A DNA stretch of 64,000 nt. Source: Chryseobacterium elymi (GTDB lineage: Bacteria > Bacteroidota > Bacteroidia > Flavobacteriales > Weeksellaceae). The stretch lies in assembly GCF_003385495.1 (NCBI RefSeq), contig NZ_QNUH01000010.1, forward strand, positions 1 to 64,000, written 5' to 3'. A program made the position numbers and the translations under genes. Below, in pieces: positions 1 through 7,569 of this stretch (its first letter is position 1; the number at the start of each line of letters is the position of its first letter). The notes below the pieces were generated by a model. It was not told the DNA's origin, ran no database searches, and was given only the letters and a program-made list of their open reading frames with translations.

Positions 1-385
1 TTCGCAAGTCAATTCTCAATTATTACGATCAAAAAAATCACCCATTGGCGATTCGCAATTCACAAACTATATTTCTAATGGTCAATTGTGAATTTTGCTT
101 CGCAAGTCAATTGTCAATTATTACAATCAAAAAATTCACTCATTGGCGATTCACTATTCACAAACTATATTTCTAATGGTCAATTGTGAATTTTGCTGCG
201 CAAGTCAATAGTCAATTGATGTGTTAAACTGTTAAGGTTCACCATTAACAATTCACTATTCACAAATCAATACTGTTTTTAATGGTCATTGATCAATTTT
301 GCTCCGCTATCAATTTTTTAGCACATAATTAATTTCAGAACTAACGATTCACTTGCGTAGCAAAATTGACCATTCACAATTCACT
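1..385. repeat. 98-bp tandem intergenic repeat array
   Basis: Two nearly identical 98-bp units begin at 1 and 99, each opening with TTCGCAAGTCAATT and closing with TCAATTGTGAATTTTGC. A third, diverged copy begins at 197, and an inverted partial copy (CACTTGCGTAGCAAAATTGACC) lies near 350-372. No open reading frame is evident in the 532 bases before the first peptide gene. The units look like a dispersed intergenic repeat rather than coding DNA. The array starts at the window edge, so more copies may lie upstream. Confidence 0.75.
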
Positions 386-532
386 TCCCCAACGTTTTTT
401 TCTATTTACACTTTTTAATAAAAACAGAGAAACATCCAGAACAAACTGATTATTAGTTAAATATTATCATCATATAGTGAATAATATGATATTTTTTACT
501 ATTTTAGTTTTACAAATTAAAACTTATATAAT

Positions 533-685
533 ATGAAAAATTTAAAGAAGCTCAACAGAGAGCAACAGAAACAAATTAATGGAGGTGCTATTAACAGATG
601 TAACAATACCAACAGACCCTGCTCTATAGGATGGTGCTGCAACGGAGTATGCTCACCTTATGCATGTATTGATCCTGAGCTTTAA
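533..685 (+). CDS. Double-glycine-leader cysteine-rich peptide 1 (bacteriocin-like)
   Basis: This 50-residue peptide begins MKNLKKLNREQQKQINGG. The last 12 leader residues place Leu at -12, Glu at -9, Ile at -4 and Gly-Gly at -2/-1, which fits leaders cut by C39 peptidase-type ABC exporters. The 32-residue core has six cysteines (residues 23, 30, 35, 36, 40, 45) in the order C-x6-C-x4-CC-x3-C-x4-C. That is the spacing class of inhibitor cystine knots. It is the first of four tandem paralogues, with 38 bases to the next gene. Flavobacterial proteins with this leader are usually labelled bacteriocin-like. The knot fold and the activity are inference. No exporter or modifying enzyme is visible in the window, though the upstream side is cut off. 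Confidence 0.8.
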   Translation: MKNLKKLNREQQKQINGGAINRCNNTNRPCSIGWCCNGVCSPYACIDPEL

Positions 686-723
686 GTATTAGATCTTTTA
701 TCTTAATGATTAAATCTATTGAT

Positions 724-867
724 ATGAAAAATCTAAAGAAACTAAACAGAGAGCAGCAAAGCCAGATCAATGGCGGAACTATCGCAAGATGCAGCTTAAC
801 CAGACCATGCACCGTTGGATGGTGTTGTGATGGAGTATGTAGCCCACAAGCATGTATTGAATTCTAA
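724..867 (+). CDS. Double-glycine-leader cysteine-rich peptide 2 (bacteriocin-like)
   Basis: This 47-residue paralogue of the peptide before it has a leader ending QSQINGG and a 29-residue core starting TIARC. Cysteines at residues 23, 29, 34, 35, 39 and 44 give C-x5-C-x4-CC-x3-C-x4-C. Leader residues are almost unchanged from peptide 1, and the core keeps RPC, the GWCC-GVC block and ACI near the end. Loop residues between cysteines vary, the pattern expected of a scaffold with diversifying loops. It lies 38 bases after peptide 1 and 36 before peptide 3, so a common transcript is likely. Target and processing are unknown. Confidence 0.8.
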   Translation: MKNLKKLNREQQSQINGGTIARCSLTRPCTVGWCCDGVCSPQACIEF

Positions 868-903
868 GAATCTTATCTTTTATTGAACTAAAAAATATTT
901 ATC

Positions 904-1047
904 ATGAAAAATTTAAAGAAACTCAACAGAGAACAACAAAGAAAAATCAACGGAGGAGCTATTGAAAGATGCAGCGCAACCAGACCATGTTTTATTGGTT
1001 TCTGCTGCTGGGGAGTGTGTATGGAATATGACTGTATTGAAGAATAA
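904..1047 (+). CDS. Double-glycine-leader cysteine-rich peptide 3 (bacteriocin-like)
   Basis: This is the third tandem paralogue, 47 residues, with leader ending QRKINGG and core starting AIERC. Cysteine spacing is identical to peptide 2 (residues 23, 29, 34, 35, 39, 44). The middle is more hydrophobic (FIGFCCWGVC) and the tail more acidic (EYDCIEE) than in the siblings, so the loops differ while the frame is fixed. It reads like an exported disulfide-rich peptide after Gly-Gly cleavage. No function can be assigned from sequence. Confidence 0.8.
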   Translation: MKNLKKLNREQQRKINGGAIERCSATRPCFIGFCCWGVCMEYDCIEE

Positions 1048-1075
1048 ATCAGTTTTTACTTAATACAGAATATCC

Positions 1076-1240
1076 ATGAAAAATATAAAAAAACTCACCA
1101 GAAAAGAACAGCTGACGATCAACGGCAGCGGACTGGGCAAGAAATGCCAGAACCACACACAGTGTGGATTTGGAGAATGCTGTGACGGAGGCATGTGTAT
1201 GCCTTCTCCCTACCCTTTATGCGGACCTATTCTTGAATAA
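1076..1240 (+). CDS. Glycine-serine-leader cysteine-rich peptide 4 (divergent paralogue)
   Basis: This 54-residue peptide begins MKNIKKLTRKEQ and has INGS in place of INGG at the expected cleavage point, still with Leu at -12, Glu at -8 and Ile at -4. The core has six cysteines (24, 30, 35, 36, 41, 49) spaced C-x5-C-x4-CC-x4-C-x7-C, so the last two loops are longer than in the three upstream paralogues, and the final loop is proline-rich. It is the most diverged and last member of the array and is followed by a hairpin with a T tract. It may be processed by the same exporter; that is inference. Confidence 0.75.
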   Translation: MKNIKKLTRKEQLTINGSGLGKKCQNHTQCGFGECCDGGMCMPSPYPLCGPILE

Positions 1241-1273
1241 TATAGGTATTTATGAATTAAATTTAATTTTTGA

Positions 1274-1298
1274 ACATCCGCTCCGGCGGGTGTTTTTT
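1274..1298 (+). terminator. Terminator of the peptide array
   Basis: ACATCCGC and GCGGGTGT pair, with one G-U, around a 4-base loop, followed by TTTTTTG. It stands 33 bases after the last peptide stop codon and before mgtE, so it should close the four-peptide transcript. Confidence 0.8.
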
Positions 1299-1414
1299 GT
1301 TTCCAAAAAATATTCTAATTGATTTTAAGCTTTAATTAATCCTTAATTTTGCTGCTTTCCTTCATAGTCTTAAATTTTTGAATTATTTTTGCATATCCAA
1401 AAAAAATTCACGTT

Positions 1415-2737
1415 TTGAATTCCAGAGACGAACTTATCTTTAATCCTGCCGATATCGCCGAAACTCTTAGCAGCCTTCCTGCTGATGAGAGGCTTTTGGC
1501 ATTTTTAAAAGTTCCGAAAGAATATAAAGCGGAAGTTTTTTCCCATCTTGATCCTGATTTCCAGGAAGAAACTATCAGAAGTATCGGAAGCGAAGAAGTT
1601 TCCGAAATTCTGAACGGAATGACTCCGGATGACAGAACTTCTCTTTTTGAGGACTTTCCGGACGAGTTGATCAAGTATTCCATCAATCATCTTAATCCTC
1701 AGGAAAGAAGGATTGCCCTGAAGCTTCTGGGCTATGACTCAGACTCTATTGCCCGTCTGATGACACCTTATTATATCCAGATCCGTAAAGAATGGACGGT
1801 AAAAAGATGTCTTCAGCAGATCAAAAAGGTCGGAAAAAGAGTGGAAACCATGAACCACCTGTATGTGGTGGATGAAAGAAACCGTCTGATTGATGATATT
1901 GCCTTAGGAAGCCTGCTTTTGGCAGAAGAGGATACTCTGATCTCGGATATGACTGACAATCATTTCGTAGCAATAATGACAACTACTTCAAAAGAAGATG
2001 CAGTAACGTATTTTGAAAAATATGACCGGACTGCCCTTCCCATCATTACAGAAGCCGGTGTCCTTGTAGGTATTGTAACTATTGATGATATTCTTGACCA
2101 GATCGAACAGCAGAATACGGAAGATATTCAGAAATTCGGGGGTCTTGAGGCCTTAGATGATCCTTACACGCAGACTTCGCTCATGGAGATGATCAAAAAG
2201 AGGGGTACGTGGCTGATTATTCTTTTCTTTTCGGAAATGCTGACTGCTTCCGCGATGGGTTATTTTGAAGATGAAATTCAGAAAGCTGTTGTACTGGCCT
2301 TATTTGTGCCGTTAATTATTTCCAGTGGAGGAAATTCCGGTTCCCAGGCAGCAACCCTTATTATCCGGGCTATGGCTCTTCAGGAAATCGGTCTGAAAGA
2401 CTGGTGGTATGTGATGAAAAAAGAGATCTTTACCGGGCTCGCGCTAGGCGGTATTCTTGGTGTTATCGGCTTTTTAAGGATTATGGTATGGCATGAAGCA
2501 GGATTCTTCAATTATGGAATGTACTGGCCTTATGTAGGCTTAAGTGTTGGGGTTTCTCTAGTGCTGATTGTTCTTTGGGGGACGCTCTCAGGATCCATGG
2601 TTCCTTTTATCCTGAAAAAACTGAACCTCGACCCTGCCACTTCTTCCGCCCCATTTGTCGCAACTCTGGTGGATGTCACCGGACTTATTATTTATTTTTC
2701 TGTAGCCGGACTTTTCCTGACAGGAAAACTTTTGTAA
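1415..2737 (+). CDS. mgtE: MgtE-family magnesium channel/transporter
   Basis: This 440-residue inner-membrane protein moves Mg2+ down its gradient. Residues about 1-125 form the helical MgtE N domain (repeats such as [10 protein letters not shown] and [15 protein letters not shown]), about 130-250 a CBS pair with the [19 protein letters not shown] segment, and about 265-440 five membrane helices including the [16 protein letters not shown] segment that lines the family pore. The start is TTG; no ATG upstream keeps the frame, and the N-terminus [16 protein letters not shown] is family-like. A TATTTTTG element lies about 25 bases upstream, so the leader would be very short. It lies 22 bases before the next gene. 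Confidence 0.95.
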   Translation: MNSRDELIFNPADIAETLSSLPADERLLAFLKVPKEYKAEVFSHLDPDFQEETIRSIGSEEVSEILNGMTPDDRTSLFEDFPDELIKYSINHLNPQERRIALKLLGYDSDSIARLMTPYYIQIRKEWTVKRCLQQIKKVGKRVETMNHLYVVDERNRLIDDIALGSLLLAEEDTLISDMTDNHFVAIMTTTSKEDAVTYFEKYDRTALPIITEAGVLVGIVTIDDILDQIEQQNTEDIQKFGGLEALDDPYTQTSLMEMIKKRGTWLIILFFSEMLTASAMGYFEDEIQKAVVLALFVPLIISSGGNSGSQAATLIIRAMALQEIGLKDWWYVMKKEIFTGLALGGILGVIGFLRIMVWHEAGFFNYGMYWPYVGLSVGVSLVLIVLWGTLSGSMVPFILKKLNLDPATSSAPFVATLVDVTGLIIYFSVAGLFLTGKLL

Positions 2738-2759
2738 TTTAGGCAGACAAAGTCTGAAT

Positions 2760-3497
2760 ATGAAAGTTGTTTCTTTAGTCCCCTCTATTACAGAGGCGTT
2801 ATTTGATCTTGGCCTTACTGAAAATGAAGTGATCGGCAGGACAAAATTCTGTATCCACCCTGAAAACACAGTGAAGAACGTTCCTGTTATCGGCGGAACA
2901 AAAAACATCAATATTGATAAGATCAAAGCACTGCAGCCGGATCTCATTCTGGCCAATAAAGAGGAAAATATCAAAGAGCAGGTAGAAGCACTGATGGGCG
3001 ATTTTAAAGTCACCGTAACTAATGTGGAGACCGTTGAAGATAATTATTACCTTCTTAAAACACTCGGAAATCTTTTTAACAAAGAAGAAAGGGCACAACA
3101 GTTCAATCTCAAGATTTATGAAGTTCTGGAACTGGCAAAACTCGATTCACCAGTAAAAGCAGCTTACCTCATCTGGAAAAATCCTTATATGACCATCGGT
3201 TCAGATACTTTTATACACAGAATCCTGTCGGAGATTGGTTTTGAAAATATTTTTAAGAACAGAACCCGTTATCCTGAGATTGAAATAGAAGATCTTGCTG
3301 AAGCGGAAGTCATTATGCTTTCTTCGGAGCCTTTCCCTTTCAAAGAAAAACATATTGAAGAGATGAAGGCCTTTTATCATGATAAAAAAATCATGATTGT
3401 GGATGGAGAAGCATTTTCATGGTACGGAACGCATATTGCAAAATGCGGGGATTATTTTAAAGAATTACTAGCTGAAATTCATGCCATGCAGCGTTAA
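2760..3497 (+). CDS. BtuF-like helical-backbone metal-receptor protein, no signal peptide
   Basis: This 245-residue protein resembles periplasmic binding proteins of vitamin B12 and iron-siderophore ABC importers. It opens KVVSLVPSITEALFDLGL, followed by GRTKFCIHP, PVIGGTKNINIDKIKALQPDLILANKEE and a C-terminal WYGTHIAKC. It has no secretion signal or lipobox, which fits the cytosolic stand-alone subgroup common in Bacteroidota. No permease or ATPase gene is nearby. It follows mgtE by 22 bases and may share its transcript. The ligand is unknown. Confidence 0.8.
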   Translation: MKVVSLVPSITEALFDLGLTENEVIGRTKFCIHPENTVKNVPVIGGTKNINIDKIKALQPDLILANKEENIKEQVEALMGDFKVTVTNVETVEDNYYLLKTLGNLFNKEERAQQFNLKIYEVLELAKLDSPVKAAYLIWKNPYMTIGSDTFIHRILSEIGFENIFKNRTRYPEIEIEDLAEAEVIMLSSEPFPFKEKHIEEMKAFYHDKKIMIVDGEAFSWYGTHIAKCGDYFKELLAEIHAMQR

Positions 3498-3837
3498 TTT
3501 TAATCACAAAAGGGGTAAAAGTTTTAAACACTTAAGTTTTTTATAAGTTGTAATAAAAGCTGCATAGAAGAGCACTTAAGTTCTCTGAAAATCTTTGATT
3601 TTCATACGGGCAAAAATTCGTCTGAGGGTTCAGAATTCCCCTCCTCTGGAGGGGTGGCGAAAATTCAAAGAATTTTTGACGGGGTGGTCAAAAAGAATAT
3701 CCACATTTCTCAACAATCTCTTGAACCAATCAATTTGATGGCTTCGGGAATCTCAGCCACCAATTGTATTTAAATGCAACAAAAAAGCCCCAATTTACAT
3801 CGGAGCTTGTATTTTATCTGTGGAATTGAAATTTCAA
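3498..3837. repeat. Intergenic region with a flavobacterial GGGGTGG repeat
   Basis: No gene is seen in these 340 bases. Around 3635-3695 the sequence CCCCTCCTCTGGAGGGG, then GTGGCGAAAATT, then GACGGGGTGGTCAAAAAG, looks like a dispersed repeat: a short GC-rich palindrome followed by two GGGGTGG boxes. The neighbouring genes converge here. Confidence 0.5.
3780..3808 (-). terminator. Terminator of the GAF/fRMsr gene
   Basis: Read on the minus strand, AAGCTCC and GGGGCTT pair around an 11-base loop and are followed by TTTTTTG. It lies 30 bases downstream of the minus-strand stop at 3838. Confidence 0.65.
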
Positions 3838-4287
3838 TTACAAAATCTTTGACACCTCATTACAAAGCCATTCCAAAAGTTCACGGTCCTGAGCAGTAAA
3901 TGGGTCTACAGTATGGGAATCGATATCAATCTGACCCACATTCTGACCATCTTTGAAAATCGGTACCACAATCTCAGCTTTCGTATCAATAGAGCAGCTC
4001 AGATAATTGCTTTCCTGATGAACATCCGGAACTACAAATGTCTCATTGGAAACAGCAACCTGTCCGCAGATCCCTTTTCCGTAAGGAATGATGGTATGAT
4101 CGGTAGGTGCTCCTACGTAAGGACCGAGTTTTAGCTCATCTTTATCCCCGTTTTTAAAGTAGAATCCTGTCCAGTTGAAGTAAGAGATTTCCTGATCCAA
4201 CAGGTGACACACCTTCTCAAGCTTTTCTTCTGTATTATGTTTTGGACTTTCAAGAATGGAAGAAAGTCTTTTCTTTATTTCTGACAT
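3838..4287 (-). CDS. msrC: GAF-domain free methionine-R-sulfoxide reductase
   Basis: This 149-residue cytosolic enzyme should reduce free methionine-(R)-sulfoxide. The whole protein is one GAF domain. Diagnostic stretches are YFNWTGFYF, LGPYVG, GKGICGQVAVSNETFVVPDV and SCSIDTKAEIVVPI, followed by GQIDIDS. The cysteines in GICG and SCS match the resolving and catalytic cysteines of the YebR/fRMsr family. It lies 11 bases after the larger minus-strand gene at 4299 and probably shares its message. The symbol is given by family and not tested. Confidence 0.85.
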   Translation of the reverse strand: MSEIKKRLSSILESPKHNTEEKLEKVCHLLDQEISYFNWTGFYFKNGDKDELKLGPYVGAPTDHTIIPYGKGICGQVAVSNETFVVPDVHQESNYLSCSIDTKAEIVVPIFKDGQNVGQIDIDSHTVDPFTAQDRELLEWLCNEVSKIL

Positions 4288-4298
4288 TTTATTTTGTT

Positions 4299-5726
4299 TT
4301 AGGAGAATTGTTTGAAGGAAAGTTCTTCTTTATAGCCGAACATTCCGCGTTCTTTTATCATTTCTGCCACACCTTCAGGAACCTGGTTTTCCCAGCCTTT
4401 AACGCAGCATGCAATTTTTCTTAAGATTTCTCTGGAATAAATTTCCAGGAACTCGGGATTATGATTGGTAATATCTACAATACGGTTGTTGTGCTTGAAA
4501 TATTTGTAAAGCTCTTTTAGGTTTTCTTCTACTTTAAGATTTGAAGAATCCAGCAATTCATGGGTTTCAGGATCTTTGTAAGGGTAAAGATACACCCTCA
4601 TTCCGTTTCTGAAGAATTTTCCAAATGCTTCAAGAATTCCACCCGAAAGGTCTTTGTAATATTTCTCGTCAAATACCATCAGAAGGTTATTAACACCCAT
4701 TGCAACACCAATATCTCCGCTCGTATAAGATGCAAAATAATCGATCAGCCTGTAGTATTCCGAGAAGTTGGAAATAATAACGGTATATCCCAGTTTACCG
4801 AGAATATCCACCCTGTCCATAAAATCTCTCTCATCAATATCTCCATCCGCCCGAAGGTTTGAAATGGTGATCTCAATAAGCACTTCTGTTTCTTCATGGG
4901 TACAGATTGCGTCTTTCTGAAACATCTCAAGACCGTTTTTAAGCATATCGATATTCACCTTCGTTACGGGCCTGAAACTCCCTCTTACTGCAAATATATT
5001 TTTCTTATATAAAACATCGGCAGGCAGCATATTGCTTCCCTGAGAATTGAAAATCACCGCATCTGTCATTCCATGCTTCACAAGCTGCAGCGACATGAGC
5101 CTATTATCAACATAGTCAAAAGCAGGACCGCTGAAATCAATCATATCAATTTCAAGACCGTCTTTTGCAATGTCATCGTATAAAGATTCGATTAAATTTC
5201 TAGGATTGTCGTAGTAATGAAAAGCTCCGAAAATAAGGTTTACTCCAAGGTTTCCTAAGGTTTCCTGCTGTAATGTAGCATCATTTTCCTTAAATTTTAC
5301 GTGGATCACGATCTCATTGTAATCTTCGTTTTCCTTTGTCTGGAAACGGATTCCTACCCATCCGTGGCCTTTAAGCGTTTTGTCGAAATTAATGGTAGTT
5401 ACCGTATTTGCATAAGAGAAAAATTTTCTGTTGGGATTGTTTTCCCTTGAAATTCTTTCTTCAATTAAAGCAACTTCATAACGGAGCATTTTACGAAGTC
5501 TGTTTTGAGTAACATACCTGTTTTTTGCTTCTTTTCCGTAAATGGCATCACTAAAATCTTTGTCATAAGCAGACATCGCCTTAGCAATTGTACCGGAAGC
5601 CCCTCCTGCTCTAAAAAAGTGACGAACAGTCTCCTGCCCTGCTCCAATTTCTGCGAAAGTACCATAAATAGTAGGATCTAGATTAATTGTTAATGCTTTT
5701 TGTTTAGGAGTTAGTTTCTGATACAT
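4299..5726 (-). CDS. Conserved Bacteroidota protein of unknown function (475 aa)
   Basis: The N-terminus (QKALTINLDPTIYGTFAEIG, then GAGQETVRHFFRAGGASG) is one I recall as highly conserved across flavobacteria, where the protein carries unreliable labels such as TonB receptor or nicotinate-nucleotide adenylyltransferase. Nothing in it looks like a beta-barrel: there is no signal peptide or plug, and the chain looks cytosolic and mixed alpha/beta. Repeated acidic segments (LEIDMIDFSGPAFDYVDNR) and a Rossmann-like ILGKLGYTVIISNF suggest an enzyme. The next gene starts divergently 54 bases away. I do not assign a function. Confidence 0.85.
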   Translation of the reverse strand: MYQKLTPKQKALTINLDPTIYGTFAEIGAGQETVRHFFRAGGASGTIAKAMSAYDKDFSDAIYGKEAKNRYVTQNRLRKMLRYEVALIEERISRENNPNRKFFSYANTVTTINFDKTLKGHGWVGIRFQTKENEDYNEIVIHVKFKENDATLQQETLGNLGVNLIFGAFHYYDNPRNLIESLYDDIAKDGLEIDMIDFSGPAFDYVDNRLMSLQLVKHGMTDAVIFNSQGSNMLPADVLYKKNIFAVRGSFRPVTKVNIDMLKNGLEMFQKDAICTHEETEVLIEITISNLRADGDIDERDFMDRVDILGKLGYTVIISNFSEYYRLIDYFASYTSGDIGVAMGVNNLLMVFDEKYYKDLSGGILEAFGKFFRNGMRVYLYPYKDPETHELLDSSNLKVEENLKELYKYFKHNNRIVDITNHNPEFLEIYSREILRKIACCVKGWENQVPEGVAEMIKERGMFGYKEELSFKQFS

Positions 5727-5780
5727 TAGGACGTGAAATTTTTCGTAAATTTACCAAAATTAAACCAACCTCAAAAGAAA

Positions 5781-6548
5781 ATGAAGTTGAAATTTTTAGG
5801 AACCGGTACTTCCCAGGGTGTGCCCGTTATAGGCTGTACATGCGAGGTATGCACTTCCAAAAATCCCAAAGACAGGCGTTTCCGCTCTTCAGTAATAATT
5901 ACTACTGAGGAAAGTAAAAAAATACTGATCGACTGCGGACCGGATTTCAGGGAACAGATGCTTCTCAACCACGAAAATACTGTAGATATTGCTCTTCTTA
6001 CCCATGAACACAACGACCATGTGATTGGGCTTGATGATATGCGTCCGCTGATTTTTAAAAGCGGAAAAAACATGCCGATTTACTGCTACCAAAGAGTTGG
6101 AAATGAAATTAAAAACCGTTTTCCTTATGCCTTCGCTGATATAAGATATCCAGGAGCACCGGCTTTTGATCTTCATGAAATTGAAAATAAACCTTTCCAC
6201 GTTTTAGATACCGAAATCACGCCTGTTGAAGTGATCCATTATGAAATTACGGTCTTTGGATATAAATTTAAAAACCTTGCCTACATTACGGATGCCAATT
6301 TTATTTCGGATACAGAAAAGGAGAAGCTGCAAAATTTGGATGTGTTGGTTTTGAACTGCATCAGAAAATTCGATCCGCATCCTGCCCATTTTATTCTTCC
6401 TGACGCTATTGCCCTGTTCAAGGAGCTTAAGCCTAAAAAATTATTTTTAACTCACATCAGCCACCATCTCGGACTGCATGATATTGAAAATAAGGATCTT
6501 CCTGAGGGAATGCATCTGGCCTATGATGGTCTGGAGATAGAGTTTTAA
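5781..6548 (+). CDS. PhnP/Lipase-B-like metallo-beta-lactamase-fold hydrolase
   Basis: This 255-residue cytosolic hydrolase starts MKLKFLGTGTSQGVPVIGC. The ATG at 5781 is chosen over an in-frame start 48 bases upstream because the family begins with this strand-loop. Metal ligands are visible in LTHEHNDHVIGLDDMRPL (HxHxDH), followed by a C-terminal LFLTHISHHLG. Cysteines in GCTCEVC resemble the structural zinc site of PhnP-type phosphodiesterases. The likely reaction is phosphodiester hydrolysis, with substrate unknown. It is divergent from the gene at 4299. Confidence 0.9.
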   Translation: MKLKFLGTGTSQGVPVIGCTCEVCTSKNPKDRRFRSSVIITTEESKKILIDCGPDFREQMLLNHENTVDIALLTHEHNDHVIGLDDMRPLIFKSGKNMPIYCYQRVGNEIKNRFPYAFADIRYPGAPAFDLHEIENKPFHVLDTEITPVEVIHYEITVFGYKFKNLAYITDANFISDTEKEKLQNLDVLVLNCIRKFDPHPAHFILPDAIALFKELKPKKLFLTHISHHLGLHDIENKDLPEGMHLAYDGLEIEF

Positions 6549-6616
6549 AATTTTTCCCTTAAAAAGCTTTTGAACATTAAAAAAAGTTTATATATTTGCA
6601 CACCAATTTAACACTT

Positions 6617-6696
6617 GCCCAGGTGGCGGAATTGGTAGACGCGCTGGTCTCAAACACCAGTTCTTAGGAGTACCGGTTCGATCCCGGTCCTGGGTA
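6617..6696 (+). tRNA. tRNA-Leu (anticodon CAA)
   Basis: The acceptor arm GCCCAGG pairs with CCTGGGT (one G-U) and the discriminator is A. The anticodon arm is CTGGT-CTCAAAC-ACCAG with anticodon CAA, and the T arm is CCGG-TTCGATC-CCGG. A short variable arm sits between, as expected for a class II tRNA. CCA is not encoded. Confidence 0.95.
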
Positions 6697-6700
6697 CAAG

Positions 6701-6734
6701 ACCGGAAAGAGGTGATAATTCACTTTCTCTCCGG
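6701..6734 (+). terminator. Terminator downstream of tRNA-Leu
   Basis: ACCGGAAAGAGGTGA can fold with TCACTTTCTCTCCGGT and is followed by TTTTTTT, directly after the tRNA. Confidence 0.8.
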
Positions 6735-6814
6735 TTTTTTTACGCACCTAACTCATTGTTTATCTGATATATATAGGAGAGCAAAACATTGGGTCGGGTG
6801 GTTCGATAATGATT

Positions 6815-7213
6815 TTTTGAAAATTGCAATTTTTCAGGAAATATCGAACCAATTACCTAACTGACAGACAGGGTCTCCCTATAGCAATGTCTTCACCTGT
6901 ATCAGGTAACCATAATGATTTCTATAATATCAAGCTTCAATTTGAAGAAATAACGGATACCCTTGAATCAGCATCAATTTCCGTAAAAGGTCTTTTTATG
7001 AATGCCGATGCAGGTTTTGATTCTGTAGATCTACTTTTGGCTTGCGAACAAAAAGAAATAATTCCTAATATAGCATATAACAGAAGAAATAATAGCCAAT
7101 ACACTGAGCGTATATTAGATAAAAAGCTTTATAGAGAACGATATTCGATCGAAAGAACAAATGCTTGGACGGATAGTTATCGAACTATTCTTAATCGTAA
7201 AAAGTCAAGATGA
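6815..7213 (+). pseudogene. IS5-family transposase remnant
   Basis: About 129 residues of a DDE transposase survive: YLTDRQGLPIAMSSPVSGNH, the second catalytic block LFMNADAGFDS and a C-terminal RYSIERTNAWTDSYRTILNR. The N-terminal third and the last part after the ERTNAW block are missing, and no terminal inverted repeats are obvious. It lies just beyond the tRNA-Leu gene, a common landing zone for mobile DNA. It should be inactive. Confidence 0.8.
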
Positions 7214-7418
7214 CTTCATTATATAAATCCTGACCTTCATGCTCTTTAATCAATACGAATGATTTCTCAGAACTTTTATCGCATGTACTACAAAAATGAA
7301 AACCTAACTCATTATCCTCTACAGATACGTACTGTTGAAGTTGCCCATAGTACCATCCTAAGACGGTTAACAGAGCAAATAACAAACTGTATAGATATTG
7401 ATAGAATTTCCCTTTCAT
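7191..7418 (-). CDS. Small membrane-anchored hypothetical protein
   Basis: A 75-residue reading frame begins MKGKFYQYLYSLLFALLTVLG, a positively charged start followed by one hydrophobic segment, and carries a CSTC pair in a soluble tail. I do not recognise it. An in-frame GTG nine bases upstream could also start it. Its last bases overlap the end of the transposase remnant, so its tail may be altered by that insertion. Confidence 0.45.
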   Translation of the reverse strand: MKGKFYQYLYSLLFALLTVLGWYYGQLQQYVSVEDNELGFHFCSTCDKSSEKSFVLIKEHEGQDLYNEVILTFYD

Positions 7419-7510
7419 TACAGGCACAAATGTAAGTAAACTTCAAAATGATTACAAATAATAGAGATTAAAAAAGTGTTAAAGAATACAATTTTTTCCC
7501 CTGTAAACAA

Positions 7511-7542
7511 AAAAGCCGTCCCATTTCTGAGACAGCCTTACT
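7511..7542 (-). terminator. Terminator of the RND efflux operon
   Basis: On the minus strand, AAGGCTGTCTC and GGGACGGCTT pair with one bulge and two wobble pairs, followed by a T tract. It sits about 30 bases past the TolC-type gene stop. Confidence 0.6.
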
Positions 7543-7569
7543 AACATATAAAATCAACTAACTAACATA

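Noticed and set aside
4299..5726. TonB-dependent receptor label often attached to this protein
   Set aside because: No signal peptide, plug or barrel pattern is visible; the chain looks cytosolic, so the label was not used.
5733..5780. N-terminal extension of the PhnP-like protein
   Set aside because: The 16 extra residues overlap the divergent promoter region, and homologues begin at the internal methionine.
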